Below are positions 11,045 to 20,800 of a stretch of 64,000 bases of DNA, piece after piece. Origin of the DNA: CAVZOY01 sp963777095 (GTDB lineage Bacteria; Actinomycetota; Actinomycetes; Mycobacteriales; Geodermatophilaceae); the NCBI GenBank assembly GCA_963777095.1, contig CAVZOY010000004.1, positions 1 to 64,000 on the forward strand. Reading direction: 5' to 3'. Both the position numbers and the translations under genes were made by a program. The notes below the pieces were generated by a model that was given only the letters and a program-made list of their open reading frames with translations, was not told the DNA's origin and did not search any database. How positions within the stretch are numbered: the stretch's first letter is position 1; each line of letters begins with the position of its first letter.

Positions 11045-12008
11045 CCCGTTCTCCTCGGGTGAGGGAGCAGGACGCTCGAGTCTGCATCGAGGTTGAGGTG
11101 GACCAACGCTGGAAGACTCGGAGCATCGCAGCGTGCCCGCGCTCGTTCGGGTGCAGGATGTTGTGCGTCCAGTTGGACGGGTAGAAGCGGTGGGACGGGT
11201 CGCCGACACCGAGCGGAGACCGATGAAATTCAGGCCCGGTCGGCCATCGTTGAGGGGGTGACAGAGCTGGAGACCTGCGTCGTCGAGCACCGTCACCATC
11301 TCGGTCAAGTAGTCCAAGCCGGCTCGATCGGCTGCCTCCGTGACCTTCTGGTTGAGCCGCCGGATGAACTCCCCGATGAATGCTCGCTCGTTGGCGCCAC
11401 GGTGAGCAGGTCGCAGTTTCCCGGCCGGCACGATCGCGTCCCGTGGCGGCCGCTTCCGCCCCGCGACGTGACCGCGAGACGGGCCGGTGTTGGTGCCGAC
11501 CAGGAACCGGCACGGTCGGAAGGTCTCGCGATGTCCCGGAAGGCCAGTTCGAGCTTCTCCCCGACCGCTCGAGCCCCGCGTACCAGTCCTCTTTCCGCTC
11601 TGAGCAGTCTCCCGGCGCCACGCACATCAGGACGATCGTGGCGAATCCGGCGTCGTTTCCCCCGATGCTGACGACCACGAGCTCGGGTGTGCGGTCGTCC
11701 TTCACGGGATAGCGGTCGACGTACTGCTGCAACTGGGTGTCGTTCTCGTCAGCGTCCCCCTCGCCCCGCTGTTCGTGCGGCTTGGGTTCCGGCTCGTCGT
11801 CGGCCAGACGAACGTTGTACGTGCGGGCTCCGGAGCACGCCAGGAACTGCACTCCGGTGAACGGAGCCCGCTGACCGGCCAGGCGGCAAGGCCGCGGGTG
11901 TCCATCTGCCAGCCGTGGCCGCCGCCCTCCAGTGCCCCGCGTAGGGCGTCGCAGCGCCCTCACCAGACAGTACGCGTCCTCGAGCGCTACGAGCGCTCCG
12001 CCGCGGTC
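11041..12008 (-). pseudogene. SGNH/GDSL hydrolase-like domain, several frameshifts
   Basis: Fragments in several frames add up to an SGNH hydrolase: SGEGAATPYAGHW, FLACSGARTYNV, ELVVVSIGGNDAGFA (block III, GxND), FIRRLNQKVTEAADRAG, and HNILHPNERGHAAML, in which the catalytic Asp-x-x-His region appears as HPNERGH. The end at 11041 needs one missing G near 11107 to be restored and then overlaps the next gene's start. In the frame that best continues the start of the domain, block I reads VALEDAYLSGEG where GDS is expected, so the serine nucleophile may be missing. It probably forms one protein, or an operon, with the membrane protein immediately upstream. Confidence 0.5.
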
Positions 12009-12839
12009 TCAACTCCTCGACGCCTTTCCCTGGCGCGGGGTAATGCCCACGAAGGCGACGACCGCCAGGATGATCGCGACGTCGACGAGGGTCGACGAGA
12101 CGATCGCGAAGACGAGGACGGCGACCGCTGCGAGTGACGCGGTCCATGAACTCCCGTGCCTGTCCCACGACGGCTCCTCCGCGAGCGGACGACCGACCCG
12201 GCGGACGGCGTGCCCGGCGGCGCGATCCGACTCGATCCCGTTCTCGGCCAGCAACGATGCGCCGGGGGGCAGCAGGAGCAGGAGCAGGAGGAGGACAGAG
12301 GTCCAGCCTGGCCCGCGCCCGAGCAGTACGAGACCGAGAAAGCCGCCGGTCAGGCTGGTGGCGACCACGCGCACCCGCGCGCCGGTCGGCCGTGATCTGG
12401 CGGCGCCGGGCGAGCCGTGCACCAGTCGAGTTCGGCGGGCCGCCTGAACAACGGATGCTCGCAAGCGGAACCCGCCGAGGACGGACACGGGCCCGGCAGC
12501 GAGTAGCTGGTCGGGGATCAGGCTCTCTCCTGCGGTCTCCGAGTCGCCTGAGACCAGGAAGAAGCGGTAGCAGAACAGCCCGACGCCGAGCACTCCCAGC
12601 CCGATCAGCCCTGCCCTCGGCATGTTCCAGGGATCGCGGCGCTGGTTGTCTTCGTGTTGCCCCCGAATCCACAACGTCGCGGCGACGATGTAGAAAACGA
12701 ATGCGGCCGCTACCCAGGCCCGTGGTGCCCGCGACGCCCAGAGGATCAGGCCGAGGGCGACGAGAAACAGGCCGGTCCGCCAGGCAGTGGGATGCCGCCA
12801 CTTCTGGGGAACGAAGCGCTGCAGATTTCGAGGCTCCAT
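12009..12839 (-). CDS. polytopic membrane protein preceding the SGNH domain
   Basis: A 276-residue membrane protein with five or six hydrophobic stretches, including TGLFLVALGLILWAS, WVAAAFVFYIVAATLW, VLLLLLLLLPPGASLLA and VAVLVFAIVSSTLVDVAIIL. The stop at 12009 is in the same frame as the first fragment of the SGNH domain. With the local indel problem it is unclear whether this is a separate gene or the N-terminal membrane anchor of one membrane-bound SGNH enzyme. No family is recognised; base composition is slightly less GC-rich than neighbours. Confidence 0.55.
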   Translation of the reverse strand: MEPRNLQRFVPQKWRHPTAWRTGLFLVALGLILWASRAPRAWVAAAFVFYIVAATLWIRGQHEDNQRRDPWNMPRAGLIGLGVLGVGLFCYRFFLVSGDSETAGESLIPDQLLAAGPVSVLGGFRLRASVVQAARRTRLVHGSPGAARSRPTGARVRVVATSLTGGFLGLVLLGRGPGWTSVLLLLLLLLPPGASLLAENGIESDRAAGHAVRRVGRPLAEEPSWDRHGSSWTASLAAVAVLVFAIVSSTLVDVAIILAVVAFVGITPRQGKASRS

Positions 12840-12972
12840 GGCCTACCGCCCCCGTCGGCTTGCCGGCTCAGACATGGCCGACGGTTGGAGAGGCTAGAAC
12901 CGGCAGTTCCGCTCCGACAAGGACTTCGTCTACCGAATGTGTTCGACCCGAGACATCGTGTGCGCGATCGAC

Positions 12973-14076
12973 TCAGGCGACGCGCCGCTCCTCGGGCCGC
13001 AGCACCCTCCTCAGCGCGCGGGCCGCGGACTGGCCGGCCCGGTTCGCGCCGATCGTGCTGGCCGAGGGCCCGTAGCCGACCAGGTGCAGGCGCGGCTCGC
13101 CGGCGACGGCGGTGCCGTCCATCCGGATGCCGCCGCCGGTGCCGCGCAGGTGCAGCGGCGCCAGGTGCGTGACGGCCGCCCGGAAGCCGGTGGCCCACAG
13201 GATCACGTCGGCGCGGACGGCGCGAGCAGCGGACCCGACCGCGGAGTCCCACGCGACGCCGTCCGGCGTGATGCGGTCGAACATCGGCAGTCGCTCGAGC
13301 ACTCCGCGGTCCAGGCCGTCGCGGATGTAGGGCGTCGACGTCAACAGCCCGGTCACGCCCACGACGCTGCCGGGCCGGCGCCCCTCGCGGACCGCCTCCT
13401 CGACCAGGGCGACCGCCCGGCGGCCGGTCTCCTCGTCGAACGGGCCGTCGCGCCACACCGGCGGACGGCGGGTGACCCAGGTCGTCGAGGTGACGCGGGA
13501 GATCTCCCCGAGCAGCTGCGTCGCCGACGCGCCGCCGCCGACGACCACGACGTGCTGCCCGCGGAACTCCTCGGCCGACCGGTAGTCGACGGTGTGCAGT
13601 TGACGGCCGCGGAAGGTGTCCTGGCCGGGGTAGCGCGGCACGAACGGTCGCGTCCAGGTGCCGGTCGCGTTGACGACGGCGCGCGCGGTCCAGGTGCCGC
13701 CGTCGGTCTCGACCCGGAACCGGTCGTCGTCGGTCCGCCGGACGGCGTGCACGCGCACCGGCCGCAGCACCGGAAGGTCGAAGCTGCGCTCGTACTCGGC
13801 GTAGTAGGCGGGCACGGCCTCGGCGGCGCGCGGGTCATCGGCGCCCGGCCGGAACGGCAGGCCCGGCAGGTCGTGCACCCGGTGCGTGCCGTCCAGGGTG
13901 AGCGACGGCCAGCGGTGCTGCCACGCCCCGCCGGGTGCCTCGTCGGCGTCGAGGACGACGAATCCCGAGCCGGGCTCCAAGCCCTGGCGGCGCAGCGCCC
14001 ACGCGGTGCTCAACCCCGCCTGGCCGGCGCCGATGACGACGACGTCGACCTCGCGCGGGCGGGGTGCGATGGTCAC
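12973..14076 (-). CDS. flavin-containing monooxygenase / NAD(P)-binding flavoprotein
   Basis: A 367-residue two-dinucleotide-binding-domain flavoprotein (COG2072 type). The FAD site is VVVIGAGQAGLS near the N-terminus and the NADPH site is VVVVGGGASATQLL. FRGRQLHTVDY resembles the FxGxxxHxxxY/F signature of flavin monooxygenases, and ILWATGFR is the ATG-type motif near the C-terminus. The GTG at 14076 begins 14 residues before the FAD motif. It is divergent from the quinone-oxidoreductase-like gene, with about 50 bases between starts. It likely oxygenates a small N- or S-containing or ketone substrate. Confidence 0.82.
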   Translation of the reverse strand: MTIAPRPREVDVVVIGAGQAGLSTAWALRRQGLEPGSGFVVLDADEAPGGAWQHRWPSLTLDGTHRVHDLPGLPFRPGADDPRAAEAVPAYYAEYERSFDLPVLRPVRVHAVRRTDDDRFRVETDGGTWTARAVVNATGTWTRPFVPRYPGQDTFRGRQLHTVDYRSAEEFRGQHVVVVGGGASATQLLGEISRVTSTTWVTRRPPVWRDGPFDEETGRRAVALVEEAVREGRRPGSVVGVTGLLTSTPYIRDGLDRGVLERLPMFDRITPDGVAWDSAVGSAARAVRADVILWATGFRAAVTHLAPLHLRGTGGGIRMDGTAVAGEPRLHLVGYGPSASTIGANRAGQSAARALRRVLRPEERRVA

Positions 14077-14127
14077 GTCCACGCGAACGCCGGCACCCGC
14101 CGCCGGCTTCCCGACGGAAGGACCCCC

Positions 14128-15138
14128 GTGAAGGCGATCGTCCAGGACGGCTACGGAACGCCGGCCGACGTGCTGCGCTTCGCCGAGATCGCCGACCCGG
14201 TACCCGGCCCGGGTGAGGTCCTCGTCCGGGTGCGCGCGGCGTCGGTGCATCCCGACGTCTGGCACGTCGTCGCCGGCCGGCCCGCGGTGCTGCGCGTCAT
14301 GGGCGCCGGACTGCGCCGGCCGTCGATCCGCGTGCCCGGCACCGACATGGCGGGGACGGTGACCGACCTCGGCGCCGGGACGACGGGGTTCCAGCCCGGC
14401 GACGAGGTGTTCGGGGAGACGCTCGCCGGCTACCAGTGGAAGCACGGCGGCACCTACGCCGAGTACGTCTCCGTGCGCGCCACCGCGCTCCGGCGCCGGC
14501 CGGCGACGCTCACCGCCGAGCAGGCGGCGACCGTGCCGACGGCCGGGTTCATCGCGCTGCACAATCTGCGCGCGGCCGGCCCGGGCCGACCGGGACGGCG
14601 GGTGCTGGTCAACGGCGCGGGTGGGGGCGTCGGGATGATCGCCGTCCAGCTGGCCAAGGCGGACGGCGCACACGTGACCGCAGTCGACACGGCGGCGAAG
14701 CGGGAGCTGCTGCTGGGACTGGGCGCCGACGAGACGGTCGACCACCAGCAGGTGGACGTGACCCGTGGCGGACGCCGGTACGACCTGGTCTTCGACGTCG
14801 TCGGCTCGCACCCGCTCGCGCAGTGGCGGCGCGTCCTCGAGCCGTCGGGCACCTACGTCCTGATCGGCCACGACCACTTCGGGGCCGCCGGGCACCGGCT
14901 CCTGGGCAGCATTCCGCGGTTCGTCGGGCTGATGGTGCGGGCGCCGTTCGTTCGTCAGGTGCGCACGCAGCGGGTGCGCCGGGACACCGTCGATTTCCTG
15001 GCCACGCTGACCGGGCTGGCCGAGCGGGGCCTGCTCACCCCCGTGGTGGATCGGACGTTCCCGCTGGCCGAGGCGGCCGACGCCATCGCCTACCTCGCCT
15101 CCGGGCAGGCCCGCGGCCGCATCGTCGTCACGGTGTGA
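14128..15138 (+). CDS. zinc-independent alcohol dehydrogenase / quinone oxidoreductase family protein
   Basis: A 336-residue medium-chain dehydrogenase/reductase. The N-terminal GroES-like domain includes GTDMAGTVTDLGAGTTGFQPGDEVFG. The NADPH-binding domain has NGAGGGVGMIAVQLAK. No structural-zinc cysteine cluster is visible, so it belongs with the zinc-free quinone oxidoreductases. The GTG at 14128 follows GGAAGGA. Its 3' end overlaps the convergent small gene by 11 bases. Confidence 0.87.
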   Translation: MKAIVQDGYGTPADVLRFAEIADPVPGPGEVLVRVRAASVHPDVWHVVAGRPAVLRVMGAGLRRPSIRVPGTDMAGTVTDLGAGTTGFQPGDEVFGETLAGYQWKHGGTYAEYVSVRATALRRRPATLTAEQAATVPTAGFIALHNLRAAGPGRPGRRVLVNGAGGGVGMIAVQLAKADGAHVTAVDTAAKRELLLGLGADETVDHQQVDVTRGGRRYDLVFDVVGSHPLAQWRRVLEPSGTYVLIGHDHFGAAGHRLLGSIPRFVGLMVRAPFVRQVRTQRVRRDTVDFLATLTGLAERGLLTPVVDRTFPLAEAADAIAYLASGQARGRIVVTV

Positions 15139-15463
15139 CGGCGCGCGCGAGCAGCTCCCGGAGGAAGAGCACCTCCTCGGCCGCCCGGTGCAGCCAGGCG
15201 CGCAGTCCGTCGGCGTCGGTGCGGGAGGCATCGCGCAGCTGACCGATGCGGACCTGCCGGGTGCTGGCCTGGGCGCGCTGGGCGGCCGGCAGCGTGCGAC
15301 CCTCCGCGCGGGCGATCGCGGTCAGCCCGGCGCCGATGAACGTGAGGTCGCGGACGTCCAGCCCGGCGAGCAGATCGTCGGCCGCGGGGATGTCGCCGTC
15401 GGCGAGCAGGAGCAGAAGGTGCTCGGCGCGGCGTGCGCCGTGATCGGCGGGGGAGGAGCTCAC
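15128..15463 (-). CDS. hypothetical helical protein
   Basis: A 111-residue, mostly helical, soluble protein (ARRAEHLLLLLADGDIPAADDL onward) with no recognised domain, signal peptide or membrane segment. The start is taken at GTG 15463 with a weak purine-rich site. Its stop lies inside the 3' end of the convergent oxidoreductase gene. Intact frame and actinobacterial codon use support it as coding. Confidence 0.55.
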   Translation of the reverse strand: MSSSPADHGARRAEHLLLLLADGDIPAADDLLAGLDVRDLTFIGAGLTAIARAEGRTLPAAQRAQASTRQVRIGQLRDASRTDADGLRAWLHRAAEEVLFLRELLARAVTP

Positions 15464-15566
15464 AGCCCCACTGTGCCAAGCCCGTTCACCCGACGGGTGA
15501 CGGCCCGGTTGGCGATCCGACGCTGAGCAGGGAGGATCCGACCGAGCACCGCGGAGAGGAGGCTGG

Positions 15567-15953
15567 ATGAACCTCGAGAAGGTCGTCTTCGGTTTCTTCG
15601 TGCTGCTCGCCGCCACGCTGAACTTCGGCTTCTTCATCGGCGACATCAGCGATCCGGAGCTGCACAACCCGTTCGAGCTGTTCGCCGCGGTGGTCGTCAA
15701 CCTGATCGCCCTGGTGCTCAAGTTCGGCGACCGCACGCAGATCGGCGCGGTGCACCTGGCCACCAGCCTCGTCGCCGTCCTCCAGCTGATCGGGGCCGCG
15801 CTGATGTGGGGCTACGCCACCTACGTCTCGAGCGCCGGGATGACCGAGGCGTGGACGGCCAGCGTCGTGTCCCTGTCCGGTGGCGCGCTCCTGGCCAACA
15901 TCGTCTCGGTGGTGCTCCTGGTCGTCGAGACGGTCTCGTTCCACCGAGGCTGA
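15567..15953 (+). CDS. DUF6394-like four-helix membrane protein
   Basis: A 128-residue membrane protein with four predicted helices, starting MNLEKVVFGFFVLLAATLNFGF. The ATG at 15567 follows GAGAGGAGG. It matches what I know of DUF6394 proteins, which sit immediately before TrkA-N potassium channels. The next gene starts 12 bases after its stop, so the two form an operon and this is probably a channel partner or ion-homeostasis accessory. Confidence 0.75.
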   Translation: MNLEKVVFGFFVLLAATLNFGFFIGDISDPELHNPFELFAAVVVNLIALVLKFGDRTQIGAVHLATSLVAVLQLIGAALMWGYATYVSSAGMTEAWTASVVSLSGGALLANIVSVVLLVVETVSFHRG

Positions 15954-15964
15954 CGGAGCACGCC

Positions 15965-17797
15965 GTGGGCAACCCGCTGCTGGCGTTCTGGGGGCACCGC
16001 GTCGACCAGGAGGACGAGCGGCGCGCTCGTCGGGCGCGGCTGCTGGCCGCCGCGTCGTCCACGGCCAAGGCCGAGGCGACGATCTTCCTGGTCCTACGGC
16101 GGATGCGTGCACCGCTGATCGTGCTGATCCTCATCTTCTCGGTCAGCGTGCTCGGCCTGACGCTGATCCCAGGAGTCGACCTCGAGGGCCGGCCCGTGCA
16201 GATGGGCTTCTTCGACGCGTTCTACATCATGAGCTACACGGCGACGACGATCGGCTTCGGCGAGATCCCGTACCCGTTCACCTACAACCAGCGGATGTGG
16301 GTGACCATCTCGATCTACCTCACGGTGATCGGCTGGGCGTACGCGATCGGCTCGCTGCTGTCGCTGCTGCAGGACCGTGCGTTCCGGCAGGCGCTGGCGC
16401 TCCAGAGGTTCACGCGCAAGGTCGCGCGACTGGCCCAGCCGTTCGTGCTCATCGCCGGATACGGCCGGGCCGGCGCACTGCTGGGGCACTCGATGGACGC
16501 CCTCGGCCGGCAGATCGTCGTCCTCGACCGCGACGCCGAGCGGATCGACAGCCTGGATCTGGAGGCCTACCGCGCCGACATCCCCGGACTCGCCGCCGAT
16601 GCCCGCGACCCGGGGCACCTCGGCGTCGCCGGGCTGAACCATCCGTGCTGCGAGGCGATCGTTGCCCTGAGCGACGACGACGAGGCGAACCTGGCGGTCG
16701 TCATGGCGGCCGTCCTGCTCCGCCCTGACGTGCCGGTCATCGCGCGAGCGACGACGCGCACGATGGCCGAGCGGATGCAGGGGTTCGGTTCGCCGAGCGT
16801 GGTCAACCCCTTCGACGTGTTCGGCGACCACCTGCGGCTGGCGCTGCGGGCACCCGCGTCCTACCAGCTGCTCACCTGGCTGGAGAGCGGGGTGGGTGCG
16901 CCCGTGCCGCCGCGCGGCTCGCCCCCGCGCAGCGGGCGCTGGGTCGTCTGCGGGTACGGACGGCTGGGCCGTGAGCTCACTCGCGACCTGCGCGCCGAGG
17001 GCATCGACGTGACGGTCATCGACCCCCGAGCGGTCGAGACCGAGGACGACGACGTCCTGGTGGCCGACGGCTCCGACCCGCATGTGCTGAGCGAGGTGGG
17101 GCTCCAGGACGCCGTGGGATTCGTCGCCGGCACCGACAACGACACGACCAACCTCTCGCTGGTCGCGACGGCCCGGCGGCTCAATCCCGGCCTGTTCGTC
17201 GCGGCCCGCCAGAACCGGCCGTCCAACGCGCCGCTGTTCGGCGCGATGGAGCTCGACGCGCTGCTGGTGCCGACCGAGGTGATCGCGCACGAGGTCTACG
17301 CCCAGCTGTCCACGCCGCTGCTCTGGCGGTTCGTGCGCGAGATGCCCTCGCAGGGCGACGCCTGGGCCGTCGAGCTCGTCGACCGGATCACCCAGCTGTG
17401 CGGCGAGCACCTGCAGTCTCTCTGGAAGGTCCGCCTCAACGACCGCGAGGCCCCGTCGCTCGACGGCTGGCTCGCCTCGGGCCGGGCCCGGCTGGGGGAT
17501 CTGCTGCGCAACCCGGAGGACAGGGAGCAGCGCCTGCACGCCGTCCCCCTCCTGGTGCTGCGGAGCAACGAGGCCACGCTCGCGCCGAACGACGACTTCC
17601 TCCTCGAGCCCGGCGACGAGCTGCTGCTCGTCGGTTGGCCGGCCGCCCGCCGAGCACTCGAGACGACGCTGGTCGTGGACGCCGCCCGGGAGTACGTGAC
17701 CACCGGCCGCCGGGTGCCGTCGAGCTGGGTCTGGCGGGCGCTGACCCCGGGGTCCCGGTCGCTCGACGCGGCGCCCGAGGAGCACGTGCGCCGCTGA
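15965..17797 (+). CDS. potassium channel with two RCK (TrkA-N) domains
   Basis: A 610-residue ion channel. Two membrane helices (APLIVLILIFSVSVLGLTLI and MWVTISIYLTVIGWAYAIG) flank a pore with the filter-like SYTATTIGFGEIPY, equivalent to TVGYGD of K+ channels. Two cytoplasmic Rossmann RCK domains follow: FVLIAGYGRAGALLGHSM and RWVVCGYGRLGRELTRDL. Each is followed by an acidic NAD-binding strand end, and a TrkA-C-like region (LLEPGDELLLVGW) closes the protein. The GTG at 15965 has GGAG upstream. It is a single-chain ligand-gated K+ channel, coupled to the small membrane protein before it. Confidence 0.88.
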   Translation: MGNPLLAFWGHRVDQEDERRARRARLLAAASSTAKAEATIFLVLRRMRAPLIVLILIFSVSVLGLTLIPGVDLEGRPVQMGFFDAFYIMSYTATTIGFGEIPYPFTYNQRMWVTISIYLTVIGWAYAIGSLLSLLQDRAFRQALALQRFTRKVARLAQPFVLIAGYGRAGALLGHSMDALGRQIVVLDRDAERIDSLDLEAYRADIPGLAADARDPGHLGVAGLNHPCCEAIVALSDDDEANLAVVMAAVLLRPDVPVIARATTRTMAERMQGFGSPSVVNPFDVFGDHLRLALRAPASYQLLTWLESGVGAPVPPRGSPPRSGRWVVCGYGRLGRELTRDLRAEGIDVTVIDPRAVETEDDDVLVADGSDPHVLSEVGLQDAVGFVAGTDNDTTNLSLVATARRLNPGLFVAARQNRPSNAPLFGAMELDALLVPTEVIAHEVYAQLSTPLLWRFVREMPSQGDAWAVELVDRITQLCGEHLQSLWKVRLNDREAPSLDGWLASGRARLGDLLRNPEDREQRLHAVPLLVLRSNEATLAPNDDFLLEPGDELLLVGWPAARRALETTLVVDAAREYVTTGRRVPSSWVWRALTPGSRSLDAAPEEHVRR

Positions 17798-17817
17798 CCG
17801 CCCCGGGCCGATGCACG

Positions 17818-17847
17818 TTGACCGCTCGGCTCCCGCCCGCCTACGGT
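17818..17847 (+). promoter_or_regulatory. candidate promoter of the GH15 gene
   Basis: TTGACC at 17818-17823 and TACGGT at 17842-17847 are spaced 18 bases apart, close to the actinobacterial housekeeping-sigma consensus. Position is 40 bases before the GTG start of the GH15 gene and after the channel gene stop. Confidence 0.45.
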
Positions 17848-17886
17848 CCGTGTGCCTTGCGTCACAGTCCACCGAAGGGGCTCCGC

Positions 17887-20800
17887 GTGCCGTCCTCCCG
17901 TCGTCCCGGCCGTCCCCGTGTCCCCCGAGCGATCGGTCCGTGCCTGGCGGCGGTGCTCGTCGCGGGCGGGGTCGCGGCCGGTTCGCCGGCCGGTGCCGAC
18001 ACCGGCGCCGCACCCGGTGCCCCGGGCGGGAGCTCCAGCTGGACCAGCGGCGCCAAGGAGGGCGTCGGCACGTCGGTCACCGAGCGGTCGAAGGTCTGGC
18101 ACACGCTGGTCGACGGGGTGATGACCGAGGTCTACTACCCGCGGGTCGACGTGGCCAACGTTCAGGACCTGCAGCTCGTCGTCAGCGACGGGCGCACCTT
18201 CACCGAGCTGGAGCGCGACGCCACCGATCACCAGATCCTCCTCACCGACCCGAAGGCGCTGAGCTACCGCCAGATCAACACCGACGAGGACGGCCGGTAC
18301 CGCGTCACCAAGGACTACGTCACCGACCCGGCGCGCTCCACCGTCCTCGTCGACGTCCGCCTCGAGAGCCTGGACGGCGGCACCTACGACGCCTACGTCC
18401 TCTACAACCCCTCGCTGGCCAACAGCGGTCGGCACGACACCGGCCGCACCAGCGGGTCGGCGCTGCTCGCCGAGGACACCTCCGGCGACACCGACGTCGC
18501 GTCGGCGCTGGTCGGCTCACCCGCGTTCCGCCGCGTGTCGAGCGGGTTCTCCGAGGTGAGCGACGGCTGGACCGACCTGAGCGCCGACCACGACCTCGAC
18601 CACACCTACACGTCGGCCGCCGACGGCAACGTCGTCCAGGTCGCGCAGCTCGCCCGCCAGGGCGGCAGCCGGACGGTCCGGGCGACGCTGTCCCTCGGGT
18701 TCGGCAGCACGGCCACCGAGGCGCTGGGCACGGCGAACGCCACGCTGAAGCGCGCCTTCCCCGCCGTCCGCGATGCGTACGAGGACGGCTGGGCGGCCTA
18801 CCTCGGCTCGCTCGACGCGGCGCCGGCGAGCGTGGCCGACCCGGGGCTGCGCACGCAGTACGACGTCGCGCTGATGACGCTCAAGGCGCACGAGGACAAG
18901 ACCTATCCGGGCGCCAACATCGCCTCGCTCACGGTGCCGTGGGGGCAGGCCATCAACGCCGACGAGTCGGGTGTCGGGGGGTACCACCTGGTCTGGGCGC
19001 GCGACCTCTACCAGGTGGCGACCGCGCAGCTGGCCGCCGGTGACGAGGCGGCGGCCAACCGGTCGCTGGACTACCTGTTCGACGTGCAGCAGCGGCCCGA
19101 CGGCTCGTTCCCGCAGAACAGCCTGCTCGACGGGACGCCGTACTGGGGCAGCCTGCAGCTCGACGAGGTGGCCTTCCCGATCGTGCTGGCCGGCCAGCTC
19201 GGCCGTTCGGACGCGGACACGTGGGACTCCGTCAAGCGGTCGGCCGACTTTCTCGTGCGGCGCGGCCCGGCCACCCCCCAGGAGCGGTGGGAGGAGGAGG
19301 GCGGCTACTCGCCGAGCACGATCGCCGCGGAGATCGCCGGCCTCGTGACGGCCGCCGACATCGCCCGGAGCAACGGCGACGACGCGTCGGCCGCGCTCTA
19401 CACCGGCGTGGCCGACGACTGGCAGCGCCGCGTCGAGGAGTGGACCTTCACGACGACGGGTCCGCTCGGCGACGGCGACTACTTCGTCCGGATCGACGCC
19501 GACGGGCACCCGGACGAGGACGACTGGGTCGAGATCAACAACGGCGGGGGCTGGCACCCCGAGCGCGAGGTCGTCGACGGCGGCTTCCTCGAGCTCGTCC
19601 GGCTGGGCGTCCGCCCGGCCGACGACCCGTCGGTCCTGGCCTCGCTCGGGGAGCTGGACAGCACCATCAAGGTCGATACCCCGCACGGGCCGATGTGGTA
19701 CCGCTACAACTTCGACGGCTACGGCGAGAAGTCCGACGGCTCGCCTTACGACGGCACCGGCGTCGGCCGGCTGTGGCCGCTGCTCAGCGGCGAGCGCGGC
19801 GAGTACGAGCTGGCCGCCGGGCGCAGCGCCGACTCCTACCTGCGCACGATGGCCGCCGCGGCCAACCCGGGCTACATGATCCCGGAGCAGGTGTGGGACC
19901 GGGCCGACGCCTACGGCTTCGAGTTCGGCGAGGGCACCGGTTCGGCGACCCCGCTGGCCTGGTCGATGGCGCAGTACGTGCGCCTGGCCCTGTCGATCGA
20001 CGCAGGCGCGCCGGTCGAGACGCCCGCCCTGGTGGCCGACCGGTACGCGGGCGGCGCGCTCCCCGCGGGGCCGGCGCTCGAGGTGACCGCACCGTCCGAC
20101 GGGACGCGCACCGAGGCCGACACGGTCGAGGTCACCGGCACGACGGACGCCGCCGAGGTCTACGTCAACGCGGCCTCGGGGACCGTCGCCGCGCAGGTGA
20201 GCGGCGGGACGTTCACCGCCACGGTGCCGCTCTCGCTGGGCCGCAACGGACTGACCGTCGTCGGTGTCGGCGCGGACGGCGGCACGAGCGTGGTCCAGCG
20301 CACCGTCGTCTCGACGAACGTCGGGGCGCCCGTCGGTGCGGTCGAGGACCCGGAAGGGGACGACAACGGGCCGGGCACGTACGTCTACCCGACCAACGCC
20401 GTCTTCTCCCCGGGCGTCTTCGACGTCACCCGCTTCGCCGTGCACGACGACGGCACCCAGGTGAACTTCGTCGTCACCCTGCGCGGCGAGGTCACCAACC
20501 CGTGGGGTGGCAACCAGATCGCCCTCCAGCGGTTCAACGTCTACGTCCGCGGGGATGCCGCCGGAGGCACGGTGCCGGCCCTGCCGGGCACGAACGCCCG
20601 GCTGGCTCCGTACGACCGCGTGGTCACCGCCGACGGGTTCGCCGATCTCGGCGTCAAGGACGCCTCCGGCGCGGATGCCGGACCGGCGACCCTCACCGCG
20701 ATCCCCGAGACCCGGCAGATCGTGGTGTCCGTGCCGCGGTCGGCCTTCGACGGCATCGACCTGGCCGGAGCCGAGTACGCGGTCGCGATGATGAGCCACG

